NCBI RefSeq assembly: GCF_014203235.1
Contig: NZ_JACHIN010000008.1
Span: 347,607 to 411,606 of the forward strand
Source: Nonomuraea endophytica
Lineage (GTDB): Bacteria > Actinomycetota > Actinomycetes > Streptosporangiales > Streptosporangiaceae
DNA: 64,000 bases
Direction of reading: 5' to 3'
Part shown: piece by piece, positions 46,692-55,139 of the stretch
How positions within the stretch are numbered: the first letter of the stretch is position 1
Layout of the letters: every line of letters starts with the position of its first letter
Made by a program: the position numbers and the translations under genes
The notes under the pieces: model-generated
Databases searched by the model: none
What the model saw: the letters and a program-made list of their open reading frames with translations, nothing else
Told to the model about the DNA's origin: nothing

Positions 46692-47071
46692 TCCTCACGC
46701 CAGCCGACCAGCGTGAGGGTGTCGTCCACGGCCGTGAACACCGCCCTCGCCCGTGATCCGCCCTCGGGTTCGCCCGTCCCTTCCCACGAGCCGTGCACCA
46801 CGGCGTCCGGCACCTCGTCCAGGCGGATCGTGACCACGATCTCGCCCTGGCCGAAGGGCCGGTGGCTGACCACCCAGCTCTCCACCGTCCCGACCGGACG
46901 GATCGCCACCCAGCGACGGCCCTCGCCCCTGCACCGGACGCAGAAGGCCCTGGAGGGGAAGCGCCGCAGCCCGCAGCCTTCGCACTCCTGGACGGCGAAC
47001 TCCCCCAAGGCCACCCGCTCCCACCACTCCCGCGAGTCCCGGTCGGGCGTGGGCCTGGTTGGTGCGGGCAT
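46607..47071 (-). CDS. DUF35 OB-fold / zinc-ribbon protein, Ltp partner
   Basis: The 154-residue protein has a rubredoxin-like zinc ribbon (CEGCGLRRFPSRAFCVRCRG, C-x2-C and C-x2-C) and an OB-fold (WVAIRPVGTVESWVV). This is the DUF35 layout of partners for thiolase-like Ltp proteins. In mycobacterial steroid catabolism such pairs (for example Ltp2 with ChsH2) form aldolases or thiolases. It starts directly after the Ltp stop (TGA-ATG), so the two are made together. Its end overlaps the OmpA-like gene by 85 bases. Confidence 0.86.
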   Translation of the reverse strand: MPAPTRPTPDRDSREWWERVALGEFAVQECEGCGLRRFPSRAFCVRCRGEGRRWVAIRPVGTVESWVVSHRPFGQGEIVVTIRLDEVPDAVVHGSWEGTGEPEGGSRARAVFTAVDDTLTLVGWREDHGATGTLEDGPLATRSVSDVRSSGGAG

Positions 47072-48211
47072 TCAGGGGCTCCTCAGGATCAGGGCGGAGG
47101 TGGCGGGGAGGATGTAACCGGGCTGGGAGGTCGACAGCGCCACCCGGGCCCCGGGCACCTGCCGGTCTCCGGCGTCGCCGCGCAGCTGGGAGACGGCCTC
47201 GGCGATGTGGTTGATCCCGTGGACGTAGCCCTCCGACAGGAAGCCGCCGTGCGTGTTCACCGGCGGGCCCTCGCCGGAGGCCGCGAAGGGGCCGCCCTCG
47301 CCCTTGGCGCAGAAGCCGTAGTCCTCCAGCTGGACCAGCACCGAATAGGTGAAGCAGTCGTAGAGCTGGGCGACGTCGACGTCGGCCGGGGTGAGGCCGG
47401 CCATGCCGTACAGGCGGGGGGCGAGGGTCGCGGCGGCACTGACGGTGGGGTCGGCGCCGGACAGGAACGACTGGCCGCCGCCCCAGGCGGCGGCCGAGAT
47501 CAGCACGGGGGTACGGTGCAGCGACCGCGCCCGCTCCGCGGTGGTGATGACCAGCGCGCACGCCCCGTCGGTCTCCAGGCAGCAGTCCAGCAGCCGGAAC
47601 GGCTCGGCGATCCAGCGGCTGGCCAGGTAGTCGTCGAGGGTGATGGGCGTGCGCATGAGGGCGCGCGGGTTCTTGGCGGCGTGCGCGCGCTGGCGGACGG
47701 CGATCCGCCCGAGGTGTTCCTCGGTAGTGCCGTACTTCAGCATGTGGGCGCGGGCGGCGAGGGCGAAGTGCTGGACGGGGGCGGTCAGGCCGTAGGGGGC
47801 CTGGTACTGGACCTCCGGACTGGGGTTGGCCGCCTGCCCCATGCGGAACTCGGAGCGGGCGTTGATGGCCCGGTAGAAGACGACGGTGTCGGCCAGGCCG
47901 GCGGCCACGGCGAGCGCGGCCTGTCCCGCGACGGCGTGCGAGACGCTGCCGCCGCCGAACTGGTCCAGGTACCAGGACGGGTCGTCGATGCCCAGGGCCG
48001 GGCCGACGAGCGAGGGCGCGACCGAGTCGCCGACGCGGTGGGTGGCCAGGCCGTCGACGTCGGAGGGGTCCAGGCCGGCGTCCGCCAGCGCGGCCATGAT
48101 CGCGCGGCAGGCCAGGGTGAGGGTGCTGACCTGGGAGTCCTTGGTGAAGGGGGTGTAGCCGACGCCGACGACGGCGGTGCGGTCAGGGAAGTTGAGCAAG
48201 CGCTTGGCCAC
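47072..48211 (-). CDS. Thiolase-like lipid-transfer protein (Ltp family)
   Basis: The 379-residue protein is a nondecarboxylating thiolase-like Ltp/SCP-x member: TAVVGVGYTPF, FGGGSVSHAVAGQAALAVA, VAQLYDCFTYSVLVQLEDYGF in part, and NTHGGFLSEGYVHGINHIAEAV. It most likely works with the adjacent DUF35 protein on a CoA-linked side chain. Relatives include Ltp3 and Ltp4 of the mycobacterial steroid clusters. A KstR2-like sequence (48195-48208) overlaps its first codons, so a start slightly downstream is possible. The GTG at 48211 is used here. Confidence 0.85.
   Translation of the reverse strand: MAKRLLNFPDRTAVVGVGYTPFTKDSQVSTLTLACRAIMAALADAGLDPSDVDGLATHRVGDSVAPSLVGPALGIDDPSWYLDQFGGGSVSHAVAGQAALAVAAGLADTVVFYRAINARSEFRMGQAANPSPEVQYQAPYGLTAPVQHFALAARAHMLKYGTTEEHLGRIAVRQRAHAAKNPRALMRTPITLDDYLASRWIAEPFRLLDCCLETDGACALVITTAERARSLHRTPVLISAAAWGGGQSFLSGADPTVSAAATLAPRLYGMAGLTPADVDVAQLYDCFTYSVLVQLEDYGFCAKGEGGPFAASGEGPPVNTHGGFLSEGYVHGINHIAEAVSQLRGDAGDRQVPGARVALSTSQPGYILPATSALILRSP
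48195..48208. promoter_or_regulatory. KstR2-like operator at the ltp start
   Basis: AGCAAGCGCTTGGC matches AnCAAGnnCTTGnT except for the last base. It overlaps the first codons of ltp on the minus strand and lies 69 bases from the second site. This overlap suggests control at the start of the ltp-DUF35 transcript, or that ltp begins further downstream. Confidence 0.55.
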
Positions 48212-48276
48212 ACTAGCGAAGCTAGGCTCGTCGCGCGCCGCGTGTCAACGGGATCAGAAAAGCCTCTGCCCATCCA

Positions 48277-48290
48277 AGCAAGCGCTTGGT
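48277..48290. promoter_or_regulatory. KstR2-like operator before the flavin reductase-fadE30-ipdF operon
   Basis: AGCAAGCGCTTGGT is an exact match to AnCAAGnnCTTGnT. It is 37 bases upstream of the flavin reductase start and in the divergent gap with ltp. Confidence 0.7.
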
Positions 48291-48326
48291 AAGCTAGTCG
48301 CAGCATCCACGACGAGGAGGCCACGG

Positions 48327-48920
48327 ATGAGCACACACGCAGCCCGGCTGATCAGGCCGGACGGGTGCGACGCCCACTCGTCGTACAAGCGCGGGATTCA
48401 CAACGGAGCCGCCATGCCGAACGGCCACAACGGGCAGCACGACAGCCGGCGATTCCGGAACGTGCTCGGCAGGTTCGCCACCGGCGTCGTGGCCATCACG
48501 GCGCTCGACCCCGAGAGCGGCGAGCCGTGCGGCCTGGCCGCCAATTCCTTCACCTCCGTCTCCCTCGACCCGCCGCTGGTCGCCTTCTGCGTGGCGCACA
48601 CCAGTACGAGCTGGCCGAAGGTCCGCGGCGGCAAGGTGATCACGGTGAACGTCCTGGCCGAGCACCAGCAGCCGGTCTGCGCCCAGCTGGCCAACCGGGG
48701 CGGCGACAAGTTCGCCGGGCTGGAGTGGACCGGCTCCCCCTCCGGCAACCCGGTCATCGAGGGCGCCCTGGCCTGGATCGACTGCGTGGTCGAGGCCGAG
48801 CACCTCGCCGGAGACCACATGATCGTGGTGGCCAGGGTGTTACAGCTGGACACGCACGCCGACGGCGGGCCCCTGGTCTTCTTCCGCGGGGGATACGGGA
48901 GGTTCAGTGAGCCTTCGTGA
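48327..48920 (+). CDS. Flavin reductase (HsaB-like, two-component monooxygenase)
   Basis: This is a 197-residue flavin reductase-like domain protein: FRNVLGRFATGVVAITALDP, AANSFTSVSLDPPLVAFCVA and GRFSEPS at the end. It matches the reductase halves of two-component flavin monooxygenases such as HsaB of steroid A/B-ring degradation. The ATG at 48327 has GAGGAGG in front but adds a 30-residue extension; the ATG at 48414 would give the usual length. It heads the operon reductase-fadE30-ipdF behind a KstR2-like operator. A possible oxygenase partner is the LLM protein at 33.3 kb. Confidence 0.86.
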   Translation: MSTHAARLIRPDGCDAHSSYKRGIHNGAAMPNGHNGQHDSRRFRNVLGRFATGVVAITALDPESGEPCGLAANSFTSVSLDPPLVAFCVAHTSTSWPKVRGGKVITVNVLAEHQQPVCAQLANRGGDKFAGLEWTGSPSGNPVIEGALAWIDCVVEAEHLAGDHMIVVARVLQLDTHADGGPLVFFRGGYGRFSEPS

Positions 48921-50013
48921 GGAGGCTCGGGCCTGGCTGGAGCAGCAGCTGTCCACGACGTTCGCGCACGTGCGCGGCCTCGGCGGGCCCGGTCGCGAGC
49001 ACGAGGGCCACGAGGAGCGCCACGCGTGGGAGCGGCACCTGGGCAAGGCGGGCTGGACCTGCCTGAGCTGGCCCAAGGAGTACGGCGGCCGCGCGGCCCC
49101 GCTCGCCGACCAGATCGCCTTCTACGAGGAGTACGCCAGAGCCGGCGCCCCCGCCCGCGTGGGCCACATCGGCGAGGGCCTGGTCGGGCCGACGATCCTG
49201 GAGTTCGGCACCGAGGAGCAGAAGACCCGTTTCCTGCCGGGGATCCAGTCGGGCGAGGAGCTGTGGTGCCAGGGGTACTCGGAGCCGGAGGCGGGCTCGG
49301 ACCTGGCCAACGTCCAGACGAAAGCGGAAATGTCGGGTGATGAGTGGGTCGTCACCGGGCAGAAGGTGTGGACCTCCCTGGCGCACGTGGCCGACTGGTG
49401 CTTCGTGCTGTGCCGTACGGAGCGGGCGGAGAAGAAGCATTACGGGCTGTCCTACCTGCTCGTGCCCATGGACCAGCCGGGCGTCGAGGTCCGGCCGATC
49501 GTCCAGCTCACCGGCACCTCCGAGTTCAACGAGGTCTTCTTCGACGGCGCCCGCACCCACCGCGACCACGTCCTCGGCGCGCCCGGCGACGGCTGGCGGG
49601 TGGCGATGGCGACACTCGGCTACGAACGCGGCGCCTCCACGCTCGGACAGCAGATCGGCTTCCGCCGCGAGCTCGACCGGGTCATCGAGGCCGCGAAGCG
49701 CGGCGGCACGGCCGCCGACCCGGTGATCCGCGACCGGCTCGTGCAGTCCTGGCTGGAGCTGGAGGTGATGCGGCTCAACGCGCTGCGCGACCCCCAGCTG
49801 CCGATCACCAAGCTCTACTGGTCGGAGTGGCACCGGCGGCTGGGCGAACTGGCCCAGGAGGTCCAGGGCCGGGCCGGGCTGGTCGCCGAGGGCGGCGAGC
49901 TGAACGACCTCCAGCGCCTCTACCTGTTCAGCCGCGCCGACACGATCTATGCCGGATCCAGCGAAATCCAGCGCAACCTCATCGCCGAGCGCACTCTGGG
50001 ACTACCACGATGA
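48907..50013 (+). CDS. fadE30: Acyl-CoA dehydrogenase, FadE30-like
   Basis: The 368-residue protein shows strong segment-by-segment resemblance to mycobacterial FadE30: GLGGPGREHEGHEERHAW, ELWCQGYSEPEAGSDLANVQT, WVVTGQKVWTSLAHVADWC, SEFNEVFFDGARTH and IYAGSSEIQRNLIAERTLGL. FadE30 oxidises the CoA ester of HIP in steroid C/D-ring degradation. It overlaps the flavin reductase (GTG at 48907) and the ipdF-like gene (ATGA). The gene pair fadE30-ipdF keeps the mycobacterial order (Rv3560c-Rv3559c). Confidence 0.88.
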   Translation: MSLREEARAWLEQQLSTTFAHVRGLGGPGREHEGHEERHAWERHLGKAGWTCLSWPKEYGGRAAPLADQIAFYEEYARAGAPARVGHIGEGLVGPTILEFGTEEQKTRFLPGIQSGEELWCQGYSEPEAGSDLANVQTKAEMSGDEWVVTGQKVWTSLAHVADWCFVLCRTERAEKKHYGLSYLLVPMDQPGVEVRPIVQLTGTSEFNEVFFDGARTHRDHVLGAPGDGWRVAMATLGYERGASTLGQQIGFRRELDRVIEAAKRGGTAADPVIRDRLVQSWLELEVMRLNALRDPQLPITKLYWSEWHRRLGELAQEVQGRAGLVAEGGELNDLQRLYLFSRADTIYAGSSEIQRNLIAERTLGLPR

Positions 50014-50789
50014 CGACTCCCCCTCCCTACCCCAGCGCGCACGGCCTGCTCGACGGCAAGGTCACGCTCGTGACCGCCGCGGCCGGGGCCGGGATCGGCT
50101 ATGCCACCGCGCGCCGCTGCGCCGAGGAGGGCGCCACGATCGTCATCTCCGACCGGCACGAGCGCCGTCTGTCGGAGGCGGCCGAGGCGCTGACCGGGCT
50201 GACCGGGGTGAAGCCGCTGGCCGTACCGTGTGACGTGACCTCGCAGGCGCAGGTGATGGCGCTGTTCGACGCGGTGGTCGAGGCGCACGGGCGCCTCGAC
50301 GTGGTGGTCAACAACGCCGGACTCGGAGGTACGGCGAGCCTGGCCGAGATGACCGACGAGGAGTGGCACTCGGTGATCGACGTGACGCTCAACGGCACCA
50401 TGCGCTGCACCCGGGCCGCGCTCCAGCACATGATCCCGCAGGGCCGCGGCGTGATCGTCAACAACGCCTCCGTGATCGGCTGGCGGGCCCAGGCCGGCCA
50501 GGCGCACTACGCGGCGGCCAAGGCCGGGGTCATGGCGTTGACCAGGTGCGCGGCCATCGAAGCCGCCACGCACGGCGTCCGGATCAACGCGGTCGCGCCG
50601 TCGCTGGCCATGCATCCGTTCCTGGCCAAGGTCACCAGCGACGAGCTGCTCGCCGAGCTCACGGCCAAGGAGGCCTTCGGCCGCTCGGCCCAGCCGTGGG
50701 AGGTGGCCAACGTGATCGTCTTCCTGGCCAGCGACTACTCCACGTACATGACCGGCGAGGTCGTCTCGGTCTCCAGCCAGCACCCCTGA
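50010..50789 (+). CDS. ipdF: SDR oxidoreductase, IpdF-like
   Basis: This 259-residue short-chain dehydrogenase has LVTAAAGAGIGYATARR, VVVNNAGLGG, an NNASVIGWRAQ serine segment, and HYAAAKAGVMALTRC with the YxxxK pair. The ISDRHERRL, WRAQAGQAHYAA and AFGRSAQPWEVA segments and the SVSSQHP ending match the mycobacterial Rv3559c (IpdF) protein. IpdF is the hydroxy-HIP-CoA dehydrogenase of steroid degradation. Its start overlaps the fadE30 stop (ATGA). Confidence 0.85.
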   Translation: MTTPPPYPSAHGLLDGKVTLVTAAAGAGIGYATARRCAEEGATIVISDRHERRLSEAAEALTGLTGVKPLAVPCDVTSQAQVMALFDAVVEAHGRLDVVVNNAGLGGTASLAEMTDEEWHSVIDVTLNGTMRCTRAALQHMIPQGRGVIVNNASVIGWRAQAGQAHYAAAKAGVMALTRCAAIEAATHGVRINAVAPSLAMHPFLAKVTSDELLAELTAKEAFGRSAQPWEVANVIVFLASDYSTYMTGEVVSVSSQHP

Positions 50790-50791
50790 CA

Positions 50792-50814
50792 TATATCCTG
50801 CCTCTCAGGATATA
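50792..50814. promoter_or_regulatory. PadR-type operator
   Basis: TATATCCTG (50792-50800) and CAGGATATA (50806-50814) are perfect 9-bp arms with a five-base spacer, nine bases before the PadR ATG. PadR regulators typically autoregulate from ATATC/GATAT palindromes. Confidence 0.75.
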
Positions 50815-50822
50815 GTGGGGGC

Positions 50823-51158
50823 ATGAATATCACGGAGCCCATGTTCCTGGCGCTGACCGCGCTGGTGGACGAGCCCCGGCACGGCTACGGCATCGTGCAG
50901 GAGGTCTCGGGCCTGTCCGGCGGCCGGGTCCAGCTGAAGATCGGCACGCTCTACGGCGTGCTCGACCGGCTGGCCGCCGAGGAGCTGGTCGAGCTGGACC
51001 GTGAGGAGGTCCTGCGGGGACGGCTGCGCCGCTACTACCGCCTGACCGACAAGGGCGCCGAGGCCCTCCGGCAGGAGGCCGACCGGGTCACCAGGACCGC
51101 CGCGCTGGCCACCTCCAGGCTGCGCGCCAGGAACACCGCACTCGGGGGGACGGCGTGA
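50823..51158 (+). CDS. PadR-family transcriptional regulator
   Basis: The 111-residue winged-helix protein has the PadR signatures MFLALTALVDEPRHGYGIVQEV, LKIGTLYGVLDRLAAEELVE and RYYRLTDKGAEAL. It starts just after a palindromic operator and overlaps the next gene (GTGA), so it probably controls its own operon. It is not expected to regulate the steroid operon upstream. Confidence 0.93.
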   Translation: MNITEPMFLALTALVDEPRHGYGIVQEVSGLSGGRVQLKIGTLYGVLDRLAAEELVELDREEVLRGRLRRYYRLTDKGAEALRQEADRVTRTAALATSRLRARNTALGGTA

Positions 51159-52162
51159 GCCTGCTGGAGTTCCACTACCGGAACGTGCTGCGGATGCTGC
51201 CGGCCTCCTACCGCGCCGAGCGCGAGGAGGAGATGGTCGCGGCCTACCTGGAGTACGCGGGAGACGTCCCCGACGAGGCCAACCCCAAGCCGCGGTGGGA
51301 CGAGGTCCTCAGCGTCATGGGGCTGGCGCTCAGGGTCCGCCTGGCGGGGGCGTCCGGGCCGCCGGTCTACTTCGCCTGGGGCGAGACCGTGCGCATGATC
51401 GCGCTGTTCGGGCTGGCCCTGCAGGCGATGGTGTCGGCTCCCTCGCTGCCGCTCCTGCCGGCGATGAGCGAGAACGAGCAGTTCTTCGGCGCGGCCGGGT
51501 CGGCCGACCGGCTGTTCAGCATCGGCGAGGTCCTGCTCCACAACCTGTGGCTGGTCGCGTTCGTCGCCCTGGCTCGGGGAGCCGTGCGCACGGCCAAGAC
51601 GACGGCCGTGCTGGTCTTCGGCTGGGCGTTCCTGGTGCCCGTCGTGAGCGACTGGCGCGCGACGGAGACGTGGAGCGCCGACTACGTCCTGCTGGCGGCG
51701 GTGCCGGTCCTGGCCCTGCTGCTCGGCTATCACCGCGACGCGCCGGCACCGCGCCGGTCCTGGTGGGTGGCTCTGCTGCCGCCCGCGGTCGCGGCGGCGG
51801 CCCTGTATGCGGCCAACCGCTACATGACGGGCCGCGTGACGGCCGGCGACACGACGACGCTGGAGACCTTCTCCGCCTGGACCGACGTGCCCGGCATCAT
51901 CGTGATCGCCCTCGTGGCGGCGTCCGTGGCCGCGCTGGCGCTGGGGGCGGGCGGGCCGGCGCTGCTGGCGCTGGCCTTCTACGCGATCGTGACGTTGCTG
52001 GCCAGAGTGCCCGACCTCTACCACTACCACGGCGGGGTCGAGGAGATCTGGCAGGTGGCGGCGCTGCAGTGCTGGGTGCTGGGCGGGCTGACGCTCACGC
52101 TGGCGGTGGTGGGAGTGTGGAGGCTGCCGATTCTTAGGAGACTCCAAGAAAGATCGGTCTAG
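51155..52162 (+). CDS. Multi-pass membrane protein in the PadR operon
   Basis: The 335-residue protein begins with a soluble segment (EFHYRNVLRMLPASYRAERE) resembling membrane proteins paired with PadR regulators in actinomycetes. It then has about seven or eight transmembrane helices. No enzymatic motif is visible. Its GTG start overlaps the PadR stop. Such pairs are common and their function is unknown; a stress-related membrane role is a guess. Confidence 0.75.
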   Translation: MSLLEFHYRNVLRMLPASYRAEREEEMVAAYLEYAGDVPDEANPKPRWDEVLSVMGLALRVRLAGASGPPVYFAWGETVRMIALFGLALQAMVSAPSLPLLPAMSENEQFFGAAGSADRLFSIGEVLLHNLWLVAFVALARGAVRTAKTTAVLVFGWAFLVPVVSDWRATETWSADYVLLAAVPVLALLLGYHRDAPAPRRSWWVALLPPAVAAAALYAANRYMTGRVTAGDTTTLETFSAWTDVPGIIVIALVAASVAALALGAGGPALLALAFYAIVTLLARVPDLYHYHGGVEEIWQVAALQCWVLGGLTLTLAVVGVWRLPILRRLQERSV

Positions 52163-52195
52163 GCGACCGGGCCGCGCGGACTTACCTTCCCATGT

Positions 52196-53497
52196 ATGGG
52201 CACCACGGGCCGCGCGGCCCACATCCTCGACGTCCTGATCACCGAATTCGGCGATTCCATCAAGCGCGACCCGCACGCCTTTTCCCGAAAATTCAGGAAA
52301 ATGGCGGCTTCGCCGTTCGCGTTCTACCGGGGCAGCGCCAGCGTGTTCTACGCGGACATGACCGACGAGTACACCGACGACGCCTACCTCGACGAGCTCA
52401 CCAGCCGGGTCTGGATCCACGGCGACCTGCACGCCGAGAACTTCGGCACCTACATGAACGCCTCCGGCGCGCTCGTCTTCAACGTCAACGACTTCGACGA
52501 GGCCTACGTCGGCCCGTACACCTGGGACCTGAAGCGCTTCGCCGCCAGCGTGGCGCTCATCGGGTACGGCAAGGCGCTCTCGGACGAGGCGATCTCCACG
52601 CTGGTGACCGAGTTCGGCACGGCGTACCTGGCGGAGCTGGGCGGCATCGCGCACGGCGGGGACGACGCGATCGGCTCCCTCACGCTCGACACCACCAGCG
52701 GCGTGCTGCACCGCGTTCTCCAGACGGCCCGGCTGAGCACCCGCGTGGCGATGCTCGACGTGGAGACGGTGATCGACGACTACGACCGGCGCTTCGCCCT
52801 GATGGAGGGCCGCACGGAGGTCTCGCCGCAGGACCGGGAGCGGGTGATCGCGGCCTTCCAGGACTACCTGCACACGCTGCCCGGCGGCGCGAACCCGGTC
52901 GAGCACCACATCAAGGACGTCGCGCTGCGCAAGGGCGTGGGCATCGGCTCGGCCGGGCTGCCCTCCTACAACCTGCTGCTCGAAGGCCGTTCGCAGGCGC
53001 TGGAGAACGACGTCATCCTGTACATGAAGCAGGCCCAGGTGCCCGCGGTGGCCAGGCACATCACCGACGAGCGGGTCGCCTCCTACTTCCTGCACCAGGG
53101 CCACCGCACCGCCGAGTCGCAGCGCGCGCTGCAGGCGTACGCCGACCCCTGGCTCGGCTACACCAGCCTCGACGGCGTCGGCCAGCTCGTCGCCGAGGTC
53201 TCGCCCTACTCCGCCGACCTCGACTGGGACGACGTGAACGAGCCGGAGGAACTGCGCTCGATCATGCGCGACCTGGGCCGGGCGGTGGCGCGCATGCATT
53301 CGGTGGCCGACGACGAGAGCAGCCACGACCTGGTCGACTTTTCGACGGAAGAGTCGATTGTGGCCGTAGTCGACAACGATTCTTCAGGATTTGTTGCGAT
53401 GTTGGTGAATTTTGCACACCAATACGGGGCACAAGCCCGCAAGGACCATCAAACGTTTGTCGACCTCTTCAGGAACGGCCGTATCCCCGGACTATGA
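52196..53497 (+). CDS. DUF2252 kinase-like protein
   Basis: The 433-residue protein matches DUF2252 (protein-kinase-like superfamily): FAFYRGSASVFYADM, the HGDLHAENFGTYM loop resembling the aminoglycoside-phosphotransferase catalytic loop, and NVNDFDEAYVGPYTWDLKR in the position of a DFD metal motif. Its substrate is unknown. It overlaps the next gene by ATGA and begins a four-gene run with overlapping stops and starts. The ATG at 52196 is preceded by TACCTTCCCATGT, with no good RBS. Confidence 0.88.
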   Translation: MGTTGRAAHILDVLITEFGDSIKRDPHAFSRKFRKMAASPFAFYRGSASVFYADMTDEYTDDAYLDELTSRVWIHGDLHAENFGTYMNASGALVFNVNDFDEAYVGPYTWDLKRFAASVALIGYGKALSDEAISTLVTEFGTAYLAELGGIAHGGDDAIGSLTLDTTSGVLHRVLQTARLSTRVAMLDVETVIDDYDRRFALMEGRTEVSPQDRERVIAAFQDYLHTLPGGANPVEHHIKDVALRKGVGIGSAGLPSYNLLLEGRSQALENDVILYMKQAQVPAVARHITDERVASYFLHQGHRTAESQRALQAYADPWLGYTSLDGVGQLVAEVSPYSADLDWDDVNEPEELRSIMRDLGRAVARMHSVADDESSHDLVDFSTEESIVAVVDNDSSGFVAMLVNFAHQYGAQARKDHQTFVDLFRNGRIPGL

Positions 53498-54429
53498 TCC
53501 GCTTCTCCCTTCCCGATCCTGCCCACCGGCTGGCCGGTGTCCGCCTGTGGCAGGAGCTCGGGCTGCCCTCGGTCGACTTCATGTACGGCGCCGCCGGCTG
53601 GACCCTGGCCATCCCCCGCCCGCCCGTGCACCGGATGGAGTACCTCCTGGAGCTGCGCCACCGCGCCGGCGGCGTGGAGACCATCCTCGACCCGAGCAAC
53701 CCCTTACGCGTGCGCGGCGTCTTCGGGCCCAAAAGCGTGCTGGAGTTCCCCGAGTACTCCCCGCCCGGCTGGCTCGCCTTCCCCGCCTCCTCCGGCGGCA
53801 CCAGCGTGTGGGCGCCGGAGGGCGTCGGCGGCGACTTACCCCTGCTCGTGGTCCACGACGGGCCCGAGTACGACGACCTGGCCGGTCTCACCCGCTATCT
53901 GTCCGCCGGGGTCGCCGGCGGCTGGCTGCCGCCGCTGCGCGCGATCCTGCTGCATCCCGGCGACCGCAACGCCGACTACTCGGCCAACCCGGACTACGCC
54001 GACTTCCTGGCGGCGCAGCCGTACCGGAGCGCGACCGTGCGCATCGGGATGGGCACCAGCCTCGGCGCGCTCGCCATGCTGCACGCCCAGTGGCGCCATC
54101 CCGACCTGTTCGACGCGCTGTTCCTGCAGTCGGGCAGCTTCTTCCAGCCGCGCTTCGACGCCCACGAGCGCCGCTTCCCCTACTACGAGCGGGTCACCCG
54201 CTTCGTCGAAGAGGTCCACAAAGGTACGGCGGTGCGGGCCGTACCCACGGCGATGACCTGCGGCGGCATCGAGGAGAACATCCACAACAACCGCGCGATG
54301 GCCGCCTCCCTGCGCACCCAGGGCTACGCGGTGACCCTGCGGGAAGTGCCCGACGTGCACAACTACACCGCCTGGCGGGACGCCTTCCATCCCCACCTGA
54401 CGCGACTGCTGCAGGACGTGTGCTCATGA
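53494..54429 (+). CDS. Alpha/beta-hydrolase, enterochelin-esterase-like
   Basis: The 311-residue protein has an N-terminal beta-rich region (about 1-110, with Fes-like VDFMYGAAGWTLAIP). An alpha/beta-hydrolase domain of the esterase D/Fes type follows, with nucleophile GTSLG, VHDGPEYDDL as an oxyanion-type loop, and late acidic/His residues in DVHNYTAWRD. It overlaps both neighbours (ATGA at each end). It may cleave a product made by the ATP-grasp protein. Confidence 0.8.
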   Translation: MIRFSLPDPAHRLAGVRLWQELGLPSVDFMYGAAGWTLAIPRPPVHRMEYLLELRHRAGGVETILDPSNPLRVRGVFGPKSVLEFPEYSPPGWLAFPASSGGTSVWAPEGVGGDLPLLVVHDGPEYDDLAGLTRYLSAGVAGGWLPPLRAILLHPGDRNADYSANPDYADFLAAQPYRSATVRIGMGTSLGALAMLHAQWRHPDLFDALFLQSGSFFQPRFDAHERRFPYYERVTRFVEEVHKGTAVRAVPTAMTCGGIEENIHNNRAMAASLRTQGYAVTLREVPDVHNYTAWRDAFHPHLTRLLQDVCS

Positions 54430-55139
54430 GACGCGAGCTGATCGACGGCGTCCTCGCCTATGGTCACTGGGGCCGGCCGATGCTCGTCTTCCCCTCCGAG
54501 CAGGGACAGCCCTCGGACTTCGAGAGCAACGGCATGCTCGGCGCGATCTCCGACCTGGTCGAGGCCGGCCGGGTCAAGGTGTACTGCGTGCCGAACAACG
54601 ACCGCGAGTCCTGGTCGAACCGGTCGATCCCGCTGGAGGAGCGCGCCCGGCGGCACGCCGGCTACGAGCAGTGGATCGTGGACAAGGTCGTCAACGCCAT
54701 CGACGAGGACTGCGCGGGCGCCGACGACATCATCACGTTCGGCTGCAGCCTCGGCGCCTACCACGCCGCGAACTTCGCGTTGAAACGGGCGGACCTGTTC
54801 CCACTGGCGATCGGGCTGTCGGGCAACTACGACCCCTCCGCGTGGCACGGCTGGGGCGAGCGCGGCGAGGCCGCGTACTTCAACAACCCGCTCGACTACG
54901 TGCCGCACCTGCACGGCGACCACCTCGACTGGCTGCGCGGGCGGCTCAGCGTGCTGCTGGTGTGCGGGCAGGGCCAGTGGGAGGACACCACCGGCTCGCT
55001 GGAGAGCACCAAGCGGCTGGCCGCGGCGCTGACCGGCGTCGGCATCCGGCACGAGCTCGACCTCTGGGGCTTCGACGTGCCGCACGACTGGCCGTCCTGG
55101 CGGGCGCAGCTCGCCCACCATCTGGGGAGGTTCGTGTGA
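54426..55139 (+). CDS. Alpha/beta-hydrolase, esterase-like
   Basis: This 237-residue hydrolase has a nucleophile elbow FGCSLGAYHAA and PHDWPSWRAQLAHHL with the likely catalytic His near the C terminus; VLLVCGQGQW is a core strand. It is a smaller relative of the upstream esterase. Its ends overlap both neighbours (ATGA before, GTGA after). The two hydrolases are too different to be a recent duplication. Confidence 0.8.
   Translation: MRRELIDGVLAYGHWGRPMLVFPSEQGQPSDFESNGMLGAISDLVEAGRVKVYCVPNNDRESWSNRSIPLEERARRHAGYEQWIVDKVVNAIDEDCAGADDIITFGCSLGAYHAANFALKRADLFPLAIGLSGNYDPSAWHGWGERGEAAYFNNPLDYVPHLHGDHLDWLRGRLSVLLVCGQGQWEDTTGSLESTKRLAAALTGVGIRHELDLWGFDVPHDWPSWRAQLAHHLGRFV

Noticed and set aside
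50010..50822. PadR as regulator of the fadE30-ipdF operon
   Set aside because: PadR has its own palindrome just before its start and overlaps its own membrane-protein gene, so autoregulation explains it better.
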